Shown here: piece by piece, positions 54,520 through 63,982 of the stretch
Position numbering within the stretch: position 1 is the stretch's first letter
Layout of the letters: each line of letters starts with the position of its first letter
Origin: DATBHM01 sp963772375
GTDB lineage: Bacteria > Actinomycetota > UBA4738 > JACQTL01
DNA length: 64,000 bases
Direction: 5' to 3'
Assembly: GCA_963772375.1 (NCBI GenBank)
Contig: CAVYXG010000005.1
Span: 682,001-746,000, forward strand
The notes under the pieces: model-generated
The model's database searches: none
What the model saw: only the letters and a program-made list of their open reading frames with translations
What the model was told of the DNA's origin: nothing
Translations under genes and position numbers: made by a program

Positions 54520-56485
54520 GTGTCGCGTCCTGAAAGCTGGACCGAGCCAGCGGGTGCAAGTCCCGCCCAGGTAAGCGCCGGAGCGCCTGGTAGCAGGCCA
54601 CCGGCCGGCGTCGAGAGGCGTCCGGTCGAAGCGTGGCGTCAAGAGCCCCTCTGGGGGGAGCAAGAGCGCGGGCCGCAACATCAAGTGAATCCTGCAGCCT
54701 CGTCAGATTCACAACGGGAGAGCCGAGCCGCTCATGTCACGGCGAAGGCCACGTCTGGCGCTAGGACTTCCGGACCATCCGCGCCAGGTCTCCCCGGGGT
54801 ACGGGGAACGGCACGTGCTCACGGTTCGGTTCGGAACAGGAGAGGCCCGTCTGCCCCGCCTGCGTCGGGCAAAGACCGCTTCCATAAGCCGACGGCGAAA
54901 CGAAGCGGAGGGCAGCGGGAGTCCGAGGGGGTCGTAGTACCGCCGATCGCCGGGCAGCACAACCCGGCGGGAGGGAAGGACCCCTACTTTGGTCACGCCG
55001 GCCAAGGAGGTACGCGCGAGGGCATGGCCGGGGTCACCCCCCGGCCCAACCACCCCATCGGGGCACCCTCCGGTGACAAAGTGCGACGCCTCCAAGGCCG
55101 GCTCCAGGCATCAGCCAAGCGGTCACCTGGCCGCCGCTTCCACGCCCTGTACGACCGGATCCACAGGGATGACGTCCTGTGGGCGGCGTGGCAGCGGGTC
55201 CGGGCGAACCGGGGAGCCGCGGGGGTCGATCACCAGAGCCTCGCGGACGTGGAGGCCTACGGAGTGGAGCGGATGCTCCGAGAGCTCCAACAGGTCCTTC
55301 GAGCGGGCAGGTACCGGCCGAGCCCCGTGCTCCGCCGGTACATCCCGAAGCCAGACGGGCGGACGCGTCCGCTCGGCATCCCGACGGTCTCAGACCGGGT
55401 GGTCCAGGCTGCGACCAAGCTCGTGCTGGAGCCGATCTTCGAGGCGGACTTCTCGCCCGTCTCCTACGGCTACCGGCCCGGTCGCAGTCCCACCGAGGCC
55501 CTGGAGCAGATCAGGGTCGCCTTCATCCGGGGCTACGTCTTCACCCTGGACGCCGACATCACCGACTTCTTCGGGCAGATCTCACACGACTTGCTCCTCG
55601 AAGCGGTGGGGAGGCGGGTGTCCGACCGCCGGGTGCTGAAGCTGGTGCGCCAGTGGCTCAAGGCAGGGGTGATGGAGGAGGGGAGGCTCCGCGAGCCGGT
55701 CGCAGGGACCCCCCAGGGGGGAGTGATCTCCCCTCTGCTCGCCAACATCTACCTCGACGCTCTGGACAGGGCCTGGGCACGGGACGGGGAACGCCTCGGA
55801 GTCATGGTGCGCTACGCCGACGACTTCGTGGTCATGACCCGGACCCCCAACGCGCTGGAACGGGCTGATGGCCTGGTCGGGACGACCCTGGCCGGGCTTC
55901 ACCTGAGCCTGAACCCGGACAAGACGCGGAAGGTGGACCTCCGCGAAGGCCGGCAGGGCTTCGACTTCTTGGGCTGTCACTTCCAGGCCCGGGTCTCGGG
56001 GCGCCTGCTGGAGCAGGGCATCCGCCGGTACTACCTGCACCGGTGGCCCTCGGCGAGGGCCATGAACCGGGTGAGGCAGCGGGTGCGCGAGCTGACCGGC
56101 CGGAACCGGGGTGGGGTGTCAGACATCCGGGTAGTCATCCGGGATCTGAACCCCGTGCTCCGGGGATGGGGGAACTACTTCCGCACCGGGAACGCCACGT
56201 ACAAGTTCGTCTCCATCGACCGGTACGTGCAGCGCCGGCTCCGCCGCCTCCTGCTTCGGCGGGTGGGGCGCAACGTCCGGCCTCGCCACCTCGAGATGTG
56301 GACGAGCGACTGGTTCCGGGACCACGGCCTGCACCGGTTACGTGGGACCATTCGCTACCCAGGAGCCGCGTAGAGATGTCTCAAGGACCATCGGTAAGCC
56401 GTGTGCGGGAAAACCGCACGCACGGTTTGAAAGGGGGATGGGGAAACGGGTCCGCTCGTCGGACACCGCGCCCCTGACTACCAAT
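54520..56485 (+). mobile_element. Group II intron, apparently full-length, sense in a hydrolase-cyclase gene
   Basis: 1966 nt. It begins with GTGTCG (close to GUGYG), followed by a folded-RNA-like domain I region (GAAAGCTGGACCGAGCC, CCCGCCCAGGTAAGCGCC). An RT/maturase gene lies inside. Domain V is 56396-56428, with the AGC catalytic triad, an AAAA tetraloop and a G-U pair. It ends in CCCCTGACTACCAAT. Removal of 54520-56485 joins ATG ATC GCC CC to G GAG CGG, an in-frame 400-residue product. There is no target duplication, as expected for retrohoming. The 5' site is less certain than the 3' site. Confidence 0.85.
55024..56373 (+). CDS. ltrA: Group II intron reverse transcriptase/maturase
   Basis: 449 residues from an ATG in the intron. 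RT domain with IPKPDGRTRPLGIPTVSDRVVQ, GTPQGGVISPLLANIYL and catalytic YADD (264-267). The maturase (X) domain is at LHRWPSARAMNRVRQRVREL. RGWGNYFRTGNA is near the C-terminus. There is no endonuclease domain, as in bacterial-class C-like IEPs. The frame is open 197 codons upstream, but that part is intron RNA and not protein. It assists splicing and copies the intron RNA during mobility. Confidence 0.92.
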   Translation: MAGVTPRPNHPIGAPSGDKVRRLQGRLQASAKRSPGRRFHALYDRIHRDDVLWAAWQRVRANRGAAGVDHQSLADVEAYGVERMLRELQQVLRAGRYRPSPVLRRYIPKPDGRTRPLGIPTVSDRVVQAATKLVLEPIFEADFSPVSYGYRPGRSPTEALEQIRVAFIRGYVFTLDADITDFFGQISHDLLLEAVGRRVSDRRVLKLVRQWLKAGVMEEGRLREPVAGTPQGGVISPLLANIYLDALDRAWARDGERLGVMVRYADDFVVMTRTPNALERADGLVGTTLAGLHLSLNPDKTRKVDLREGRQGFDFLGCHFQARVSGRLLEQGIRRYYLHRWPSARAMNRVRQRVRELTGRNRGGVSDIRVVIRDLNPVLRGWGNYFRTGNATYKFVSIDRYVQRRLRRLLLRRVGRNVRPRHLEMWTSDWFRDHGLHRLRGTIRYPGAA

Positions 56486-57677
56486 GGAGCGGCGCACCGG
56501 CTACGCGCGCCTCGGCTCCCAGCGGGTCGCCTACGAGGTGGTGGGGGAGGGGCCCATCGACCTCGTGCTGACGCCGGGGAGCTGGGGTGCGTTCGACACG
56601 GACTGGGAGGATCCGCTCGCCGAGCTGTTCTTCCGCCGGCTCGCGTCGTTCAGCCGTCTGATCCGGTTCGACCGAAGGGGAACCGGCGCCTCCGATCCCC
56701 TCGACATCGACCAGCTCCCGCCGTGGGAGTCGTTCGTCGAGGAGCTCGAGTGCGTGATGGACTCGGTCGGCTCCGAACGCGCCGCGATCATGACCGCGTA
56801 CGACGCCGGCCCCATGGGGATGCTGTTCGCGGCCACCAAGCCGGAGCTCACGTCTGCGCTGATCCTGGTGAACACCAGCGCGCGGTTCGCCGCCGCCGAC
56901 GACTACCCGATCGGCGTGCCGCTCGAGATGGTGGAGCGGATGGGCGAGACCATCACCGACCGGTGGGGGACCGAGGACCACGTCCTGCTCCAGGTGCCCA
57001 GCCGGGCGGGCGACGCCCGGTTCCGCCGGTGGTACGCGAAGAAGACGCGGTCGATCGCCGGACCGGCCGCCATCGCGGCCTTCTACCGGTCGACCTCGCT
57101 GGGCGACGCCCGCGCGTTGCTCCCGGCCATCCATGCCCCCACGCTCGTCCTGCACCGGACGGGCTACCGGTACGTTCCGGTCGAGATGGGCCGGTACGTG
57201 GCCGACCACATCGCGGGCGCGAGGTTCGTCGAGCTCCCGGGGTCGGACGGCCCGCTGTACTGGGAGCGTCCGGAGGTCGCGCTCGAGGCGGTGGAGCAGT
57301 TCCTCACCGGCATCTCGCCGCCGCCCCCTCCGACGCGGGCCCTCGCCACCGTGCTGTACACCGACATCGTCGATTCGACCGTCATGGTCGAACGCATGGG
57401 CGACACGCGATGGCGGAGCGTCCTGGACGTGCACGACAGCATGGCCGCCGACCTCGTCGATCGGCACGGCGGTCGGTTCATCAAGTCCACGGGCGACGGG
57501 GTGCTGGCCACGTTCGACGGCCCGGGCCGGGGGATCCGGTTCGCCACGACGTTCCGCAACCACCTGCAGACGGTGAAGGACCTGGTGGTCGGCTCGGAGG
57601 TGGCGTTCGACGACCGGGGGATGCACCGCCTGAAGGGCATCGAGGGCGACTGGGAGCTGCTGGCGGTGCGCGCGTGA
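56484..57677 (+). CDS. Alpha/beta-hydrolase–nucleotide cyclase fusion, split by the group II intron
   Basis: 397 residues from the ATG made by intron-end AT plus exon G; the ancestral/spliced start is 54509 (MIAP, then ERRTGYARLG). Residues ~10-270 are an alpha/beta-hydrolase fold (LIRFDRRGTGASDP) of the type found fused to cyclases. The nucleophile position reads AYDAGP, not GxSxG, so no hydrolase activity is expected. The class III cyclase part has TDIVDST and STGDGVLATF. It lacks the ~45 residues that normally follow (including the VHIxAR motif): HLQT runs directly into VKDLVVGSEV. The cyclase is probably inactive. It overlaps the next gene. Confidence 0.85.
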   Translation: MERRTGYARLGSQRVAYEVVGEGPIDLVLTPGSWGAFDTDWEDPLAELFFRRLASFSRLIRFDRRGTGASDPLDIDQLPPWESFVEELECVMDSVGSERAAIMTAYDAGPMGMLFAATKPELTSALILVNTSARFAAADDYPIGVPLEMVERMGETITDRWGTEDHVLLQVPSRAGDARFRRWYAKKTRSIAGPAAIAAFYRSTSLGDARALLPAIHAPTLVLHRTGYRYVPVEMGRYVADHIAGARFVELPGSDGPLYWERPEVALEAVEQFLTGISPPPPPTRALATVLYTDIVDSTVMVERMGDTRWRSVLDVHDSMAADLVDRHGGRFIKSTGDGVLATFDGPGRGIRFATTFRNHLQTVKDLVVGSEVAFDDRGMHRLKGIEGDWELLAVRA

Positions 57678-58561
57678 GCCGTTCGGCGGCGGGGGACGAC
57701 GGGGTCAGGACGTCATGGCCGCTCGGCCCGGCGCTCCACCGCCTGCTCGGCGTGGCGTCCGTCCTGGTCGCCGTGGCCGGGTTCCAGCTGTTCGTGATGT
57801 CCGGCCACACCGACCGGTGGTTCGCGTGGACGATCGGGGAACCGCTCACCGCGGCGACGCTCGGGGCCCTGTACTGGGCGAGCTTCGTGACGGTCCGCTT
57901 CGTGATGCGGGAACGAACCTGGGCCACGGCCCGCGCGCCGCTGCTGGGCGTGCAGTCGTTCACGCTGCTGACCATGCTCGCGACCCTGTTGCACCTCGGG
58001 ACGTTCCACCTCACGAGCGGGCCCGCGAGCGCCCTGTTCGCCGGGTGGGCGTGGCTGATCGTGTACGTGACCGTGCCGCTCGCGCTGCTGCTCCTGCTGG
58101 TACGGGGCCGGACCGGTCCGGCGACGGACGTCCCACCGCGGACGTCGCTCCCCGGATGGTTCCGCTGGCCGGTCGTGGGGCTGGGCACCGTCATCGGGCT
58201 GACCGGCGCGGCGCTGTTCGTCGCTCCGGGCTGGGCGGAGGGGTGGTGGCCGTGGGCACTCACGGACCTGACGTCGCAGGCGCTCGGCGCCTGGTTGGTC
58301 GGTGTCGGGGTGACCACGGCGCTGACCGGGTGGGACGACGACCTGACGTCGTCGCGGGGCCCGATGGTCACGGCCGCGGTGCTCGGCCCGCTGCTGCTCG
58401 CCGGGCTCGTCCGGTACTGGAGTCACGTCGACTGGAGCCGGCCGTCCTCCTGGATCTACCTGGTCACCGCGGCGCTGCTGCTGGCCATGGGGGTGGTGGG
58501 ACTCTTCCTCCGCCGTGCCGCCACACGTCCGGCTCCCGAGCCGGCCGTCGCCGCGTCCTGA
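57674..58561 (+). CDS. Multi-pass membrane protein
   Basis: 295 residues from a GTG overlapping the cyclase stop (GTGA). About eight membrane segments (for example LLGVASVLVAVAGFQLFVM, WLIVYVTVPLALLLLLV, IYLVTAALLLAMGVVGLFL). No transporter or enzyme motif is recognised. Translational coupling to the cyclase gene suggests a shared role. Confidence 0.7.
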   Translation: MSRSAAGDDGVRTSWPLGPALHRLLGVASVLVAVAGFQLFVMSGHTDRWFAWTIGEPLTAATLGALYWASFVTVRFVMRERTWATARAPLLGVQSFTLLTMLATLLHLGTFHLTSGPASALFAGWAWLIVYVTVPLALLLLLVRGRTGPATDVPPRTSLPGWFRWPVVGLGTVIGLTGAALFVAPGWAEGWWPWALTDLTSQALGAWLVGVGVTTALTGWDDDLTSSRGPMVTAAVLGPLLLAGLVRYWSHVDWSRPSSWIYLVTAALLLAMGVVGLFLRRAATRPAPEPAVAAS

Positions 58562-58584
58562 TCCAGCCGCCGGCCGGAGGTCGC

Positions 58585-61500
58585 TCAGCCGGCCGGGCTC
58601 GACACGGCGTCGGCGGTCGCGACGGCCAGGCGGTCGAGCCAGGCGGTGGCCCGGAGCGTCTCGAACACCGACCCGGCCTCCTCGGCGAGGGCGCGGGTGG
58701 ACTCCTCCTCGCCGCGGCCCCGTGCGACCAACCACTCGACGTGCTCCGCCTGGACCATGGCCCGGTCGACCACGCACCTGACGTCGCCGAACGCCGCTGC
58801 GGCACCCCGGAACTCGGTCTCGGCCGTCGCGTCGTCGCCGCGCGCCGCGGCGAGCGCCGCGCGGAACCGCCGCATGTGCGACCGGAGGTACGGATACACA
58901 TGGCCGGCCGGACGGGAGGCGGCCACCTCGAAGATCCGGTCGGCCTCCCCCAGCTCGCCCAGGGCGAGCGCCGATTCCATCGCGATGATCCAGCAGTGCC
59001 GGGCGGCAGGGTGATTGATCCCGATCGCGTCCGCGCCGGCCAGCCCCTCGGTCGCTTCCTCGAGCGACTTCTGGAACCGGCCGGCGCCGAAGTCGACCAG
59101 CGCCCGGGTGGCCGCCCGGAACGTCGCCCACTGGATGTCCTGGTCGTCCCACCGCGTCTCCCACAGCCGGCGGAAGATCTCCTCGGCCGGCTCGATTTGC
59201 CCCCGTGCCAGGTGGAGCTCGATCAGCGACCGGCCCGCATCCGAGGCCGTGATCAGTGCGTCCGGGATCTCCCGGGGGTCGGGGATCCCCGCGGCCGAAC
59301 GCTCCACCGCGTCCCAGTCGCCGAGCTCCGTGTAGGTGTGGCTGAGATGGCCGAGCATCCACCATTCGGCCCACCGGATGCCGACGCGACGTGCATGGGC
59401 GAGCGCCTTCGTCTGAATCTCCAGGGCCTCGTCGAGGCGGGTGAGCTCGTGCGTGGTGTGGGACAGATTGATATACGCCCGGACCGCTGCCGGGGCCAGC
59501 TCGTGCTCCAGCGCGACCCGCAGGGAGTGGTGGAGCAGCGCGAGCGCCTCCTCGATCCGCCCCCGCGAGGAGAGGATCAGTGACTTGGTGTTCAGGCCCT
59601 GGGAGATCGTCTCGGGGAGCGGAATCGCCTCGGCGATCTCGAGCGCCCGGTCGACGCGGTCGAGCGCCGGGTCGAGCTCGCCCTTGAAGAACAGCAGCCG
59701 GCCGAGCTCGGCGAGCAGGACGGCGAGGTCGCCGCCGCCGCCCTCGTCGGCATGGTCGGTGAGCACCGACTCGGCCTGCTCCATCCGGTGGAGGGCCTCC
59801 TCGAGCTGGCCGATCGTCCACAGGACGAGCCCGGTGCGCGCCGAGGCCCGCGCTGCCTCGTGGTTCGCCCCAGCCTCCGTGTACAGCTCGATGGCCCGGT
59901 CGTACAGCGGGAGGCTGACCTCGCTCAGCCCGCCGTTCCACGCGACGTCTCCCGCCTGCTCGAGCAGCGAGCCGCGTTCGAAGGGGTCGTCGGTGAGCTC
60001 GGCGGCGCGCTCGAAGTGACGACGGGCCTCGTCCGTGGCGGCGAGCGAGGCCGCCCGCCGGCCGGCGAGCGTCAGGGCCGTCCGGGCGCGGTCGAGGATG
60101 GCCGGCGCGTCGGCTGCGTCCGGCGCCAGGTGGTACGCCTCCAGCAGGTGCGCCGCGACCACCTCGACGACCTCGCTCTCCTCGTAGTCGTCGCCCCGTT
60201 CCAGGTAGTCCGCCGCCGCGATGTGTCGCGCCTTGCGCTCGCGCTTCGGCATGGTCTCGTAGGCCACCCGTCGCACCAGGTCCTGGAGGAACCCGTATTG
60301 CCCGCGTTCCGGCGAACGGGGATCCGCCTGAAGCGTGAGCACCTCCTTGCGCACCAGCCCCGCGAGCAGCCCGTCGACCTCCTCGGCCCCCGTGATCGCG
60401 CCCGCGGCGTACTTCGTGAACGTCTTGTCCAACACGCTCGCGTCCTGCAGGAACCGCCGCTCCCTCGGCTCCAGCCCGTCCAGCCGGGCCGCGATCAGCG
60501 CGTGCAGCGTCTCCGGGACCTCGAGGTCCTCGGGCGCGTCCTCGCGCAGCCGGTACTCGTTGCCCTCGAGGGTCAGCAGGCCCCGGTCGATCAGCATGCG
60601 AACGGTCTCCACGGCGTACAGGGGGACCCCTTCGGCGCGGTCGAGGATGCGTCCCCGGAGCTCCGGCGGCAGCCCCGGCGCGAGGCCGGTGAGCATCGCG
60701 TCCATGGCCGACGGCGGGAGCGGCTCGAGGTACAGCGACGTCGAGTTGCGCTGGTGGGACCCCCACCCCGGATGGCGCTCGCTCACCTCGGGCCGGGCGA
60801 GCGTCAGCACGAACAGCGGGTGGCCGCGCGACCAGTCGAGGAGGTAGCCGATGAACTCCACCAGCGCGGGTTCGGCCCACTGCATGTCCTCGAACACCAG
60901 CACCACGGGGTACCGGTCGGTGAGGCGTTCGAAGAACAGGCGCGCCGCGCCGAACAAGTCCTCGCGCTCGCCGGCCGTGCGTTCCTCGAGGCCGAGCAGC
61001 TGGGCCAGGCGCGGCTCCAGCCAGGTCCGTTCCTCCGGGTCGCGGACGTGCTCCTCCAACGACGCGCGAAGCTTCGCCTGGGCGTCGACCTGGGGCTCGC
61101 CCTCCACGATGCCGGCGCGGCCCCGGAGCATCTCGGCCAGCGCCCAGTAGGTGACGCCCTCGCCGTAGGACAGGCACCGCCCCCGGTGCCAGAACACGGT
61201 GGCGGCCAGGCCGTCGATGTACTTGAAGAACTCCCACGACAGGCGCGACTTGCCGATGCCCGCGATGCCGATCACGGAGAGCAGGTGCGCGGTGCCGTCC
61301 TCCGCGGCGACGTGGAACAGCTCCTTCAGCAGGCGGAGCTCGCGGTCGCGGCCGACGAACGGCGCCTCCAGGCCCGCGGAGCGCAGGGCGCCGCCGCGGC
61401 CTCCGATCACCCGCACGGCGCGGTGGAGCTGCTGCGGTTCGGCCTTGCCCTTCAGCTCGTGGGCGCCCGCGGGCTCGTAGATGATCGCCGCCTCGGTGGC

Positions 61501-62124
61501 CCGCCGGGTGCGGTCGCCGACCAGGACCGTCCCCGGGTCGGCGGCGGTCTGGATGCGGCTCGCCGTGTTCACCATGTCGCCGGCGACCATGCCCTGGCCC
61601 TCGGCGCCGAGATTCACGGCCGCCTCGCCGGTGAGCACGCCCGCGCGCGCCCCGAGTTCCGGCGCGGCGAGCTCCTGCCCCAGCGCCGCGACGGCCTCCA
61701 CCAGCTCGAGGGCCGCGCGCACGGCGCGCTCGGCGTCGTCCTCCTGCGCGGTCGGGGTTCCCCACACGGCCATGACCGCGTCCCCGATGAACTTCTCGAC
61801 CGTGCCGCCGTACCGGTCGGCCAGGCGGCGGCACGTCGCGAAGTACGCGTCGAGCAGCTCGCGGACCTCCTCGGGGTCGCGCGACTCGGAGAGCGAGGTG
61901 AACCCGACTAGATCGGCGAACAGCACGGAGACCAGCCGGCGCTCGGACGAGGCGGCGGCCGGCGCGGCCTCTGCGCCGAGCGGCGAGCCACATTCGCCGC
62001 AGAACTTCATCCCGGCCGAGTTGGCCGTGCCGCACGCGGGACAGACGGCCGACAGCGGCGACCCACACTCGCCGCAGAACTTCCGGCCGGCCTCGTTCTC
62101 CAAGCCGCAGACCGCGCAGACCAC
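58585..62124 (-). CDS. Second zinc-ribbon / cyclase / AAA ATPase / TPR protein
   Basis: 1179 residues from GTG. It shares the plan and much sequence with 10892-14428: two zinc ribbons (CAVCGLENEAGRKFCGECG and CPACGTANSAGMKFCGECG), cyclase Asp71 (FADLVGF) and Asp115 (FIGDAVMAVWG), VNTASR, Walker A GIAGIGKSRLSWEFF, and Walker B VLVFEDMQWAEP (Glu for Asp at the last position). The C-terminal half is TPR-like. A cluster paralogue with an intact cyclase active site; the regulated process is unknown. Confidence 0.93.
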   Translation of the reverse strand: MVCAVCGLENEAGRKFCGECGSPLSAVCPACGTANSAGMKFCGECGSPLGAEAAPAAASSERRLVSVLFADLVGFTSLSESRDPEEVRELLDAYFATCRRLADRYGGTVEKFIGDAVMAVWGTPTAQEDDAERAVRAALELVEAVAALGQELAAPELGARAGVLTGEAAVNLGAEGQGMVAGDMVNTASRIQTAADPGTVLVGDRTRRATEAAIIYEPAGAHELKGKAEPQQLHRAVRVIGGRGGALRSAGLEAPFVGRDRELRLLKELFHVAAEDGTAHLLSVIGIAGIGKSRLSWEFFKYIDGLAATVFWHRGRCLSYGEGVTYWALAEMLRGRAGIVEGEPQVDAQAKLRASLEEHVRDPEERTWLEPRLAQLLGLEERTAGEREDLFGAARLFFERLTDRYPVVLVFEDMQWAEPALVEFIGYLLDWSRGHPLFVLTLARPEVSERHPGWGSHQRNSTSLYLEPLPPSAMDAMLTGLAPGLPPELRGRILDRAEGVPLYAVETVRMLIDRGLLTLEGNEYRLREDAPEDLEVPETLHALIAARLDGLEPRERRFLQDASVLDKTFTKYAAGAITGAEEVDGLLAGLVRKEVLTLQADPRSPERGQYGFLQDLVRRVAYETMPKRERKARHIAAADYLERGDDYEESEVVEVVAAHLLEAYHLAPDAADAPAILDRARTALTLAGRRAASLAATDEARRHFERAAELTDDPFERGSLLEQAGDVAWNGGLSEVSLPLYDRAIELYTEAGANHEAARASARTGLVLWTIGQLEEALHRMEQAESVLTDHADEGGGGDLAVLLAELGRLLFFKGELDPALDRVDRALEIAEAIPLPETISQGLNTKSLILSSRGRIEEALALLHHSLRVALEHELAPAAVRAYINLSHTTHELTRLDEALEIQTKALAHARRVGIRWAEWWMLGHLSHTYTELGDWDAVERSAAGIPDPREIPDALITASDAGRSLIELHLARGQIEPAEEIFRRLWETRWDDQDIQWATFRAATRALVDFGAGRFQKSLEEATEGLAGADAIGINHPAARHCWIIAMESALALGELGEADRIFEVAASRPAGHVYPYLRSHMRRFRAALAAARGDDATAETEFRGAAAAFGDVRCVVDRAMVQAEHVEWLVARGRGEEESTRALAEEAGSVFETLRATAWLDRLAVATADAVSSPAG

Positions 62125-62291
62125 GTCCGAACGCTCCCCCGAGATCGACGTCCGTCGCAAGGGTAGCGAAGCAGGCCCCCGGAGCGAACCCCCGGTCAGG
62201 CGGGCAGCCCCAACGCCGCCCGCCGCCCGCCGCGTACCGAGGACCGGCGGCGTGGTGTCGCGTCGACGGTGAGCCGACGTGTGCTCCGGGA

Positions 62292-62876
62292 TCAGTAGCC
62301 GCCGTACCGGCCGCCGCCGGTCGAGCCGCCGCCGGTCGTGGATCCGCCGGAGGCGCCGGCATTCTTGCCGGCCGGAGTGACCGCGAACCATTTGCCCTCG
62401 ATGCCCTGGCCGTTGGCCTGCCCGGGCTGGGTGTCGCCCGAGAACGTGTAGAGGAGCAGTCCGTCGTACGTGACCTGGGAGATGCCGTCCGGCCGCATCG
62501 CCGTCGAGAGGGTGCCGGTGGCGCCGGAGCCGCCCGTGGGTGACCCGGAGGCCTTGAGCGGGGGCCATGCCTGGACGCAGGCGGCAGTGCACATGACCTT
62601 CGACGCCGTCTCGCCGTCCAGCCGGTACAGGGTGAACCCCTTGGCGTCCACCAGCACCATGCCGAGCGACCCGACGTTCTTCGCCGTGACGGTGGCGCCG
62701 CCACCGGCCGCGGACGTCGAACCTCCGCCGCCAGTGGTCGACCCGCCGCCGGCGGTGGTCGCCCCGCCGCCGGACGACGGAGAGTTGGACTTCCCGCAGG
62801 CGCTCGCGACCAGGGCGATCGCGACCAGCGCGACCCCGGTCATCCGGATCCATCCCTGCGTTCTGAGCGTTTGCAT
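62292..62876 (-). CDS. COG4315-type lipoprotein
   Basis: 194 residues. Lipobox VASACG (Cys about 27), then a Gly/Ser/Thr linker. The body has VDAKGFTLYRLDGETASKVMCTAACVQAWPPL and YDGLLLYTFSGDTQPGQANGQGI, the repeat pair of COG4315. The C-terminus is Gly-rich. Start at 62876 or 62843 (MTGVAL). Confidence 0.88.
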   Translation of the reverse strand: MQTLRTQGWIRMTGVALVAIALVASACGKSNSPSSGGGATTAGGGSTTGGGGSTSAAGGGATVTAKNVGSLGMVLVDAKGFTLYRLDGETASKVMCTAACVQAWPPLKASGSPTGGSGATGTLSTAMRPDGISQVTYDGLLLYTFSGDTQPGQANGQGIEGKWFAVTPAGKNAGASGGSTTGGGSTGGGRYGGY

Positions 62877-62959
62877 GTTCGGCCTCCTCGGGCCCATGTC
62901 GTCTCCAGGACTACGCGCGGGCGGCGCCGAGAGATGTCGTGAGACATCACCCGCCACGC

Positions 62960-63655
62960 TTACGCCGGCGGCGTCGATCGCGTGTAGGCCACGCGGAAGA
63001 ACGCGTCCACGGTGCTCGCCGGCGAGCACGTCACGGTGACCGGCTTCGTCGGGTCGGCGACCGAGAGCGACATGGTCACGTCGTCGCGGCCCGGCCAGTT
63101 CGGGTCGGAGATGCGAAGGGTCAGCCGGTCGGCCGTCAGGTCGTACCCGTACGCCAGCACCTGGTGGTTCTGCCCCAGGTCCCTCGGATCGATCGAGCGC
63201 ACCTTCACCAGTCCGAGCGGGGACAGCCGGCCGCCGTCGAGGTCGGCCTGGACCTTCGGCCACTCCTCGCGGACCATCCGCCACGCCCTCCCGTGTGGCA
63301 CGAGGCCGAGCCGGCTCCACAGGCTCTCGCCGTCGGGCAGCGCGGGATCCATCAGGTCCAGGTACCGCACCGGCCCGAGCGGGAGCCCGAAGCTGTCGAA
63401 CAGCCGTTTGACCAGGTAGTCGTACAGCGGCCCCGACGCCGGCGGCGAGGTGTCCGGCGGCGGCGTCCGGCCGGACTCGAAGTAGTCCCGGACGGCGAAC
63501 GCCATCCCGCCGCACAGGCCGTTCGAGGCGTCGCCGATCGGGATGGAGACCACGCCGGGGATGCCGATGGACCGCAGCGGCACGTGGGGGAAGTCGTTCG
63601 GGAAGCCGAACCCGTGTGTCGAGGGCAGGAACCCGGGAACGGCCGCGCCCGGCAC
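62960..63655 (-). CDS. Possible papain-like cysteine-protease-fold protein
   Basis: 231 residues. NGLCGGMAFAVRDYFESG puts a Cys at a helix start, GQNHQVLAYGYD gives a His in a strand, and ISDPNWPGRDD gives an Asn/Asp. This is the order Cys...His...Asn/Asp of papain-like or C39-like peptidases. No signal peptide is evident. The fold is inferred only; the gene may be non-proteolytic. Confidence 0.5.
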   Translation of the reverse strand: MPGAAVPGFLPSTHGFGFPNDFPHVPLRSIGIPGVVSIPIGDASNGLCGGMAFAVRDYFESGRTPPPDTSPPASGPLYDYLVKRLFDSFGLPLGPVRYLDLMDPALPDGESLWSRLGLVPHGRAWRMVREEWPKVQADLDGGRLSPLGLVKVRSIDPRDLGQNHQVLAYGYDLTADRLTLRISDPNWPGRDDVTMSLSVADPTKPVTVTCSPASTVDAFFRVAYTRSTPPA

Positions 63656-63658
63656 CGC

Positions 63659-63982
63659 TCAGCCCAGTGACTTCCGTACGGCGATCAGGTCGTCCTCGTG
63701 CTTCCACCCCGCCCGGCGCGGGCTCTGGTCGGCGGGGATCGGGCGGTTGAACCGCCGGTCCAGCTGGCCGAGCAGGTAGTCCTGCACGCGGTCGTCGTCG
63801 TCGCTCGTTCGGGGGAGGTGCGCCGCGAGCGCCTCCCAGTCCTCGTCCGACCACGCGGCGGGCCCGCCGCGGTGACCGGCCGTCTTGGACCTGGTCGACG
63901 TCGTGGCGACCGGCGGGGCGGTCCCCCCCACGGTCAGCCGGGCGAGGTCGGTCAACACCACGTTCATGTCGCCCGGCCGCAT
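63659..63982 (-). CDS. Hypothetical protein, possibly cut by the window edge
   Basis: 107 residues to the stop at 63659. TSDDDDRVQDYLLGQLDRRFNRPI is helical and acidic. No family. The frame is open to the window edge, so the start may lie outside; ATG at 63982 is the last one inside. Three nucleotides separate it from the preceding gene, so the two form one transcript. Confidence 0.5.
   Translation of the reverse strand: MRPGDMNVVLTDLARLTVGGTAPPVATTSTRSKTAGHRGGPAAWSDEDWEALAAHLPRTSDDDDRVQDYLLGQLDRRFNRPIPADQSPRRAGWKHEDDLIAVRKSLG

Noticed and set aside
54433..55023. Open frame upstream of the RT in the full-length intron, giving a 646-residue protein
   Set aside because: This stretch is group II intron RNA (domains I-IV), low in codon signal, and the RT homology starts only after the ATG at 55024.
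57713..62704. A 1663-residue minus-strand frame
   Set aside because: Shadow frame of the second cyclase/AAA gene and its neighbours; Arg/Pro/Ala-rich, no motif.
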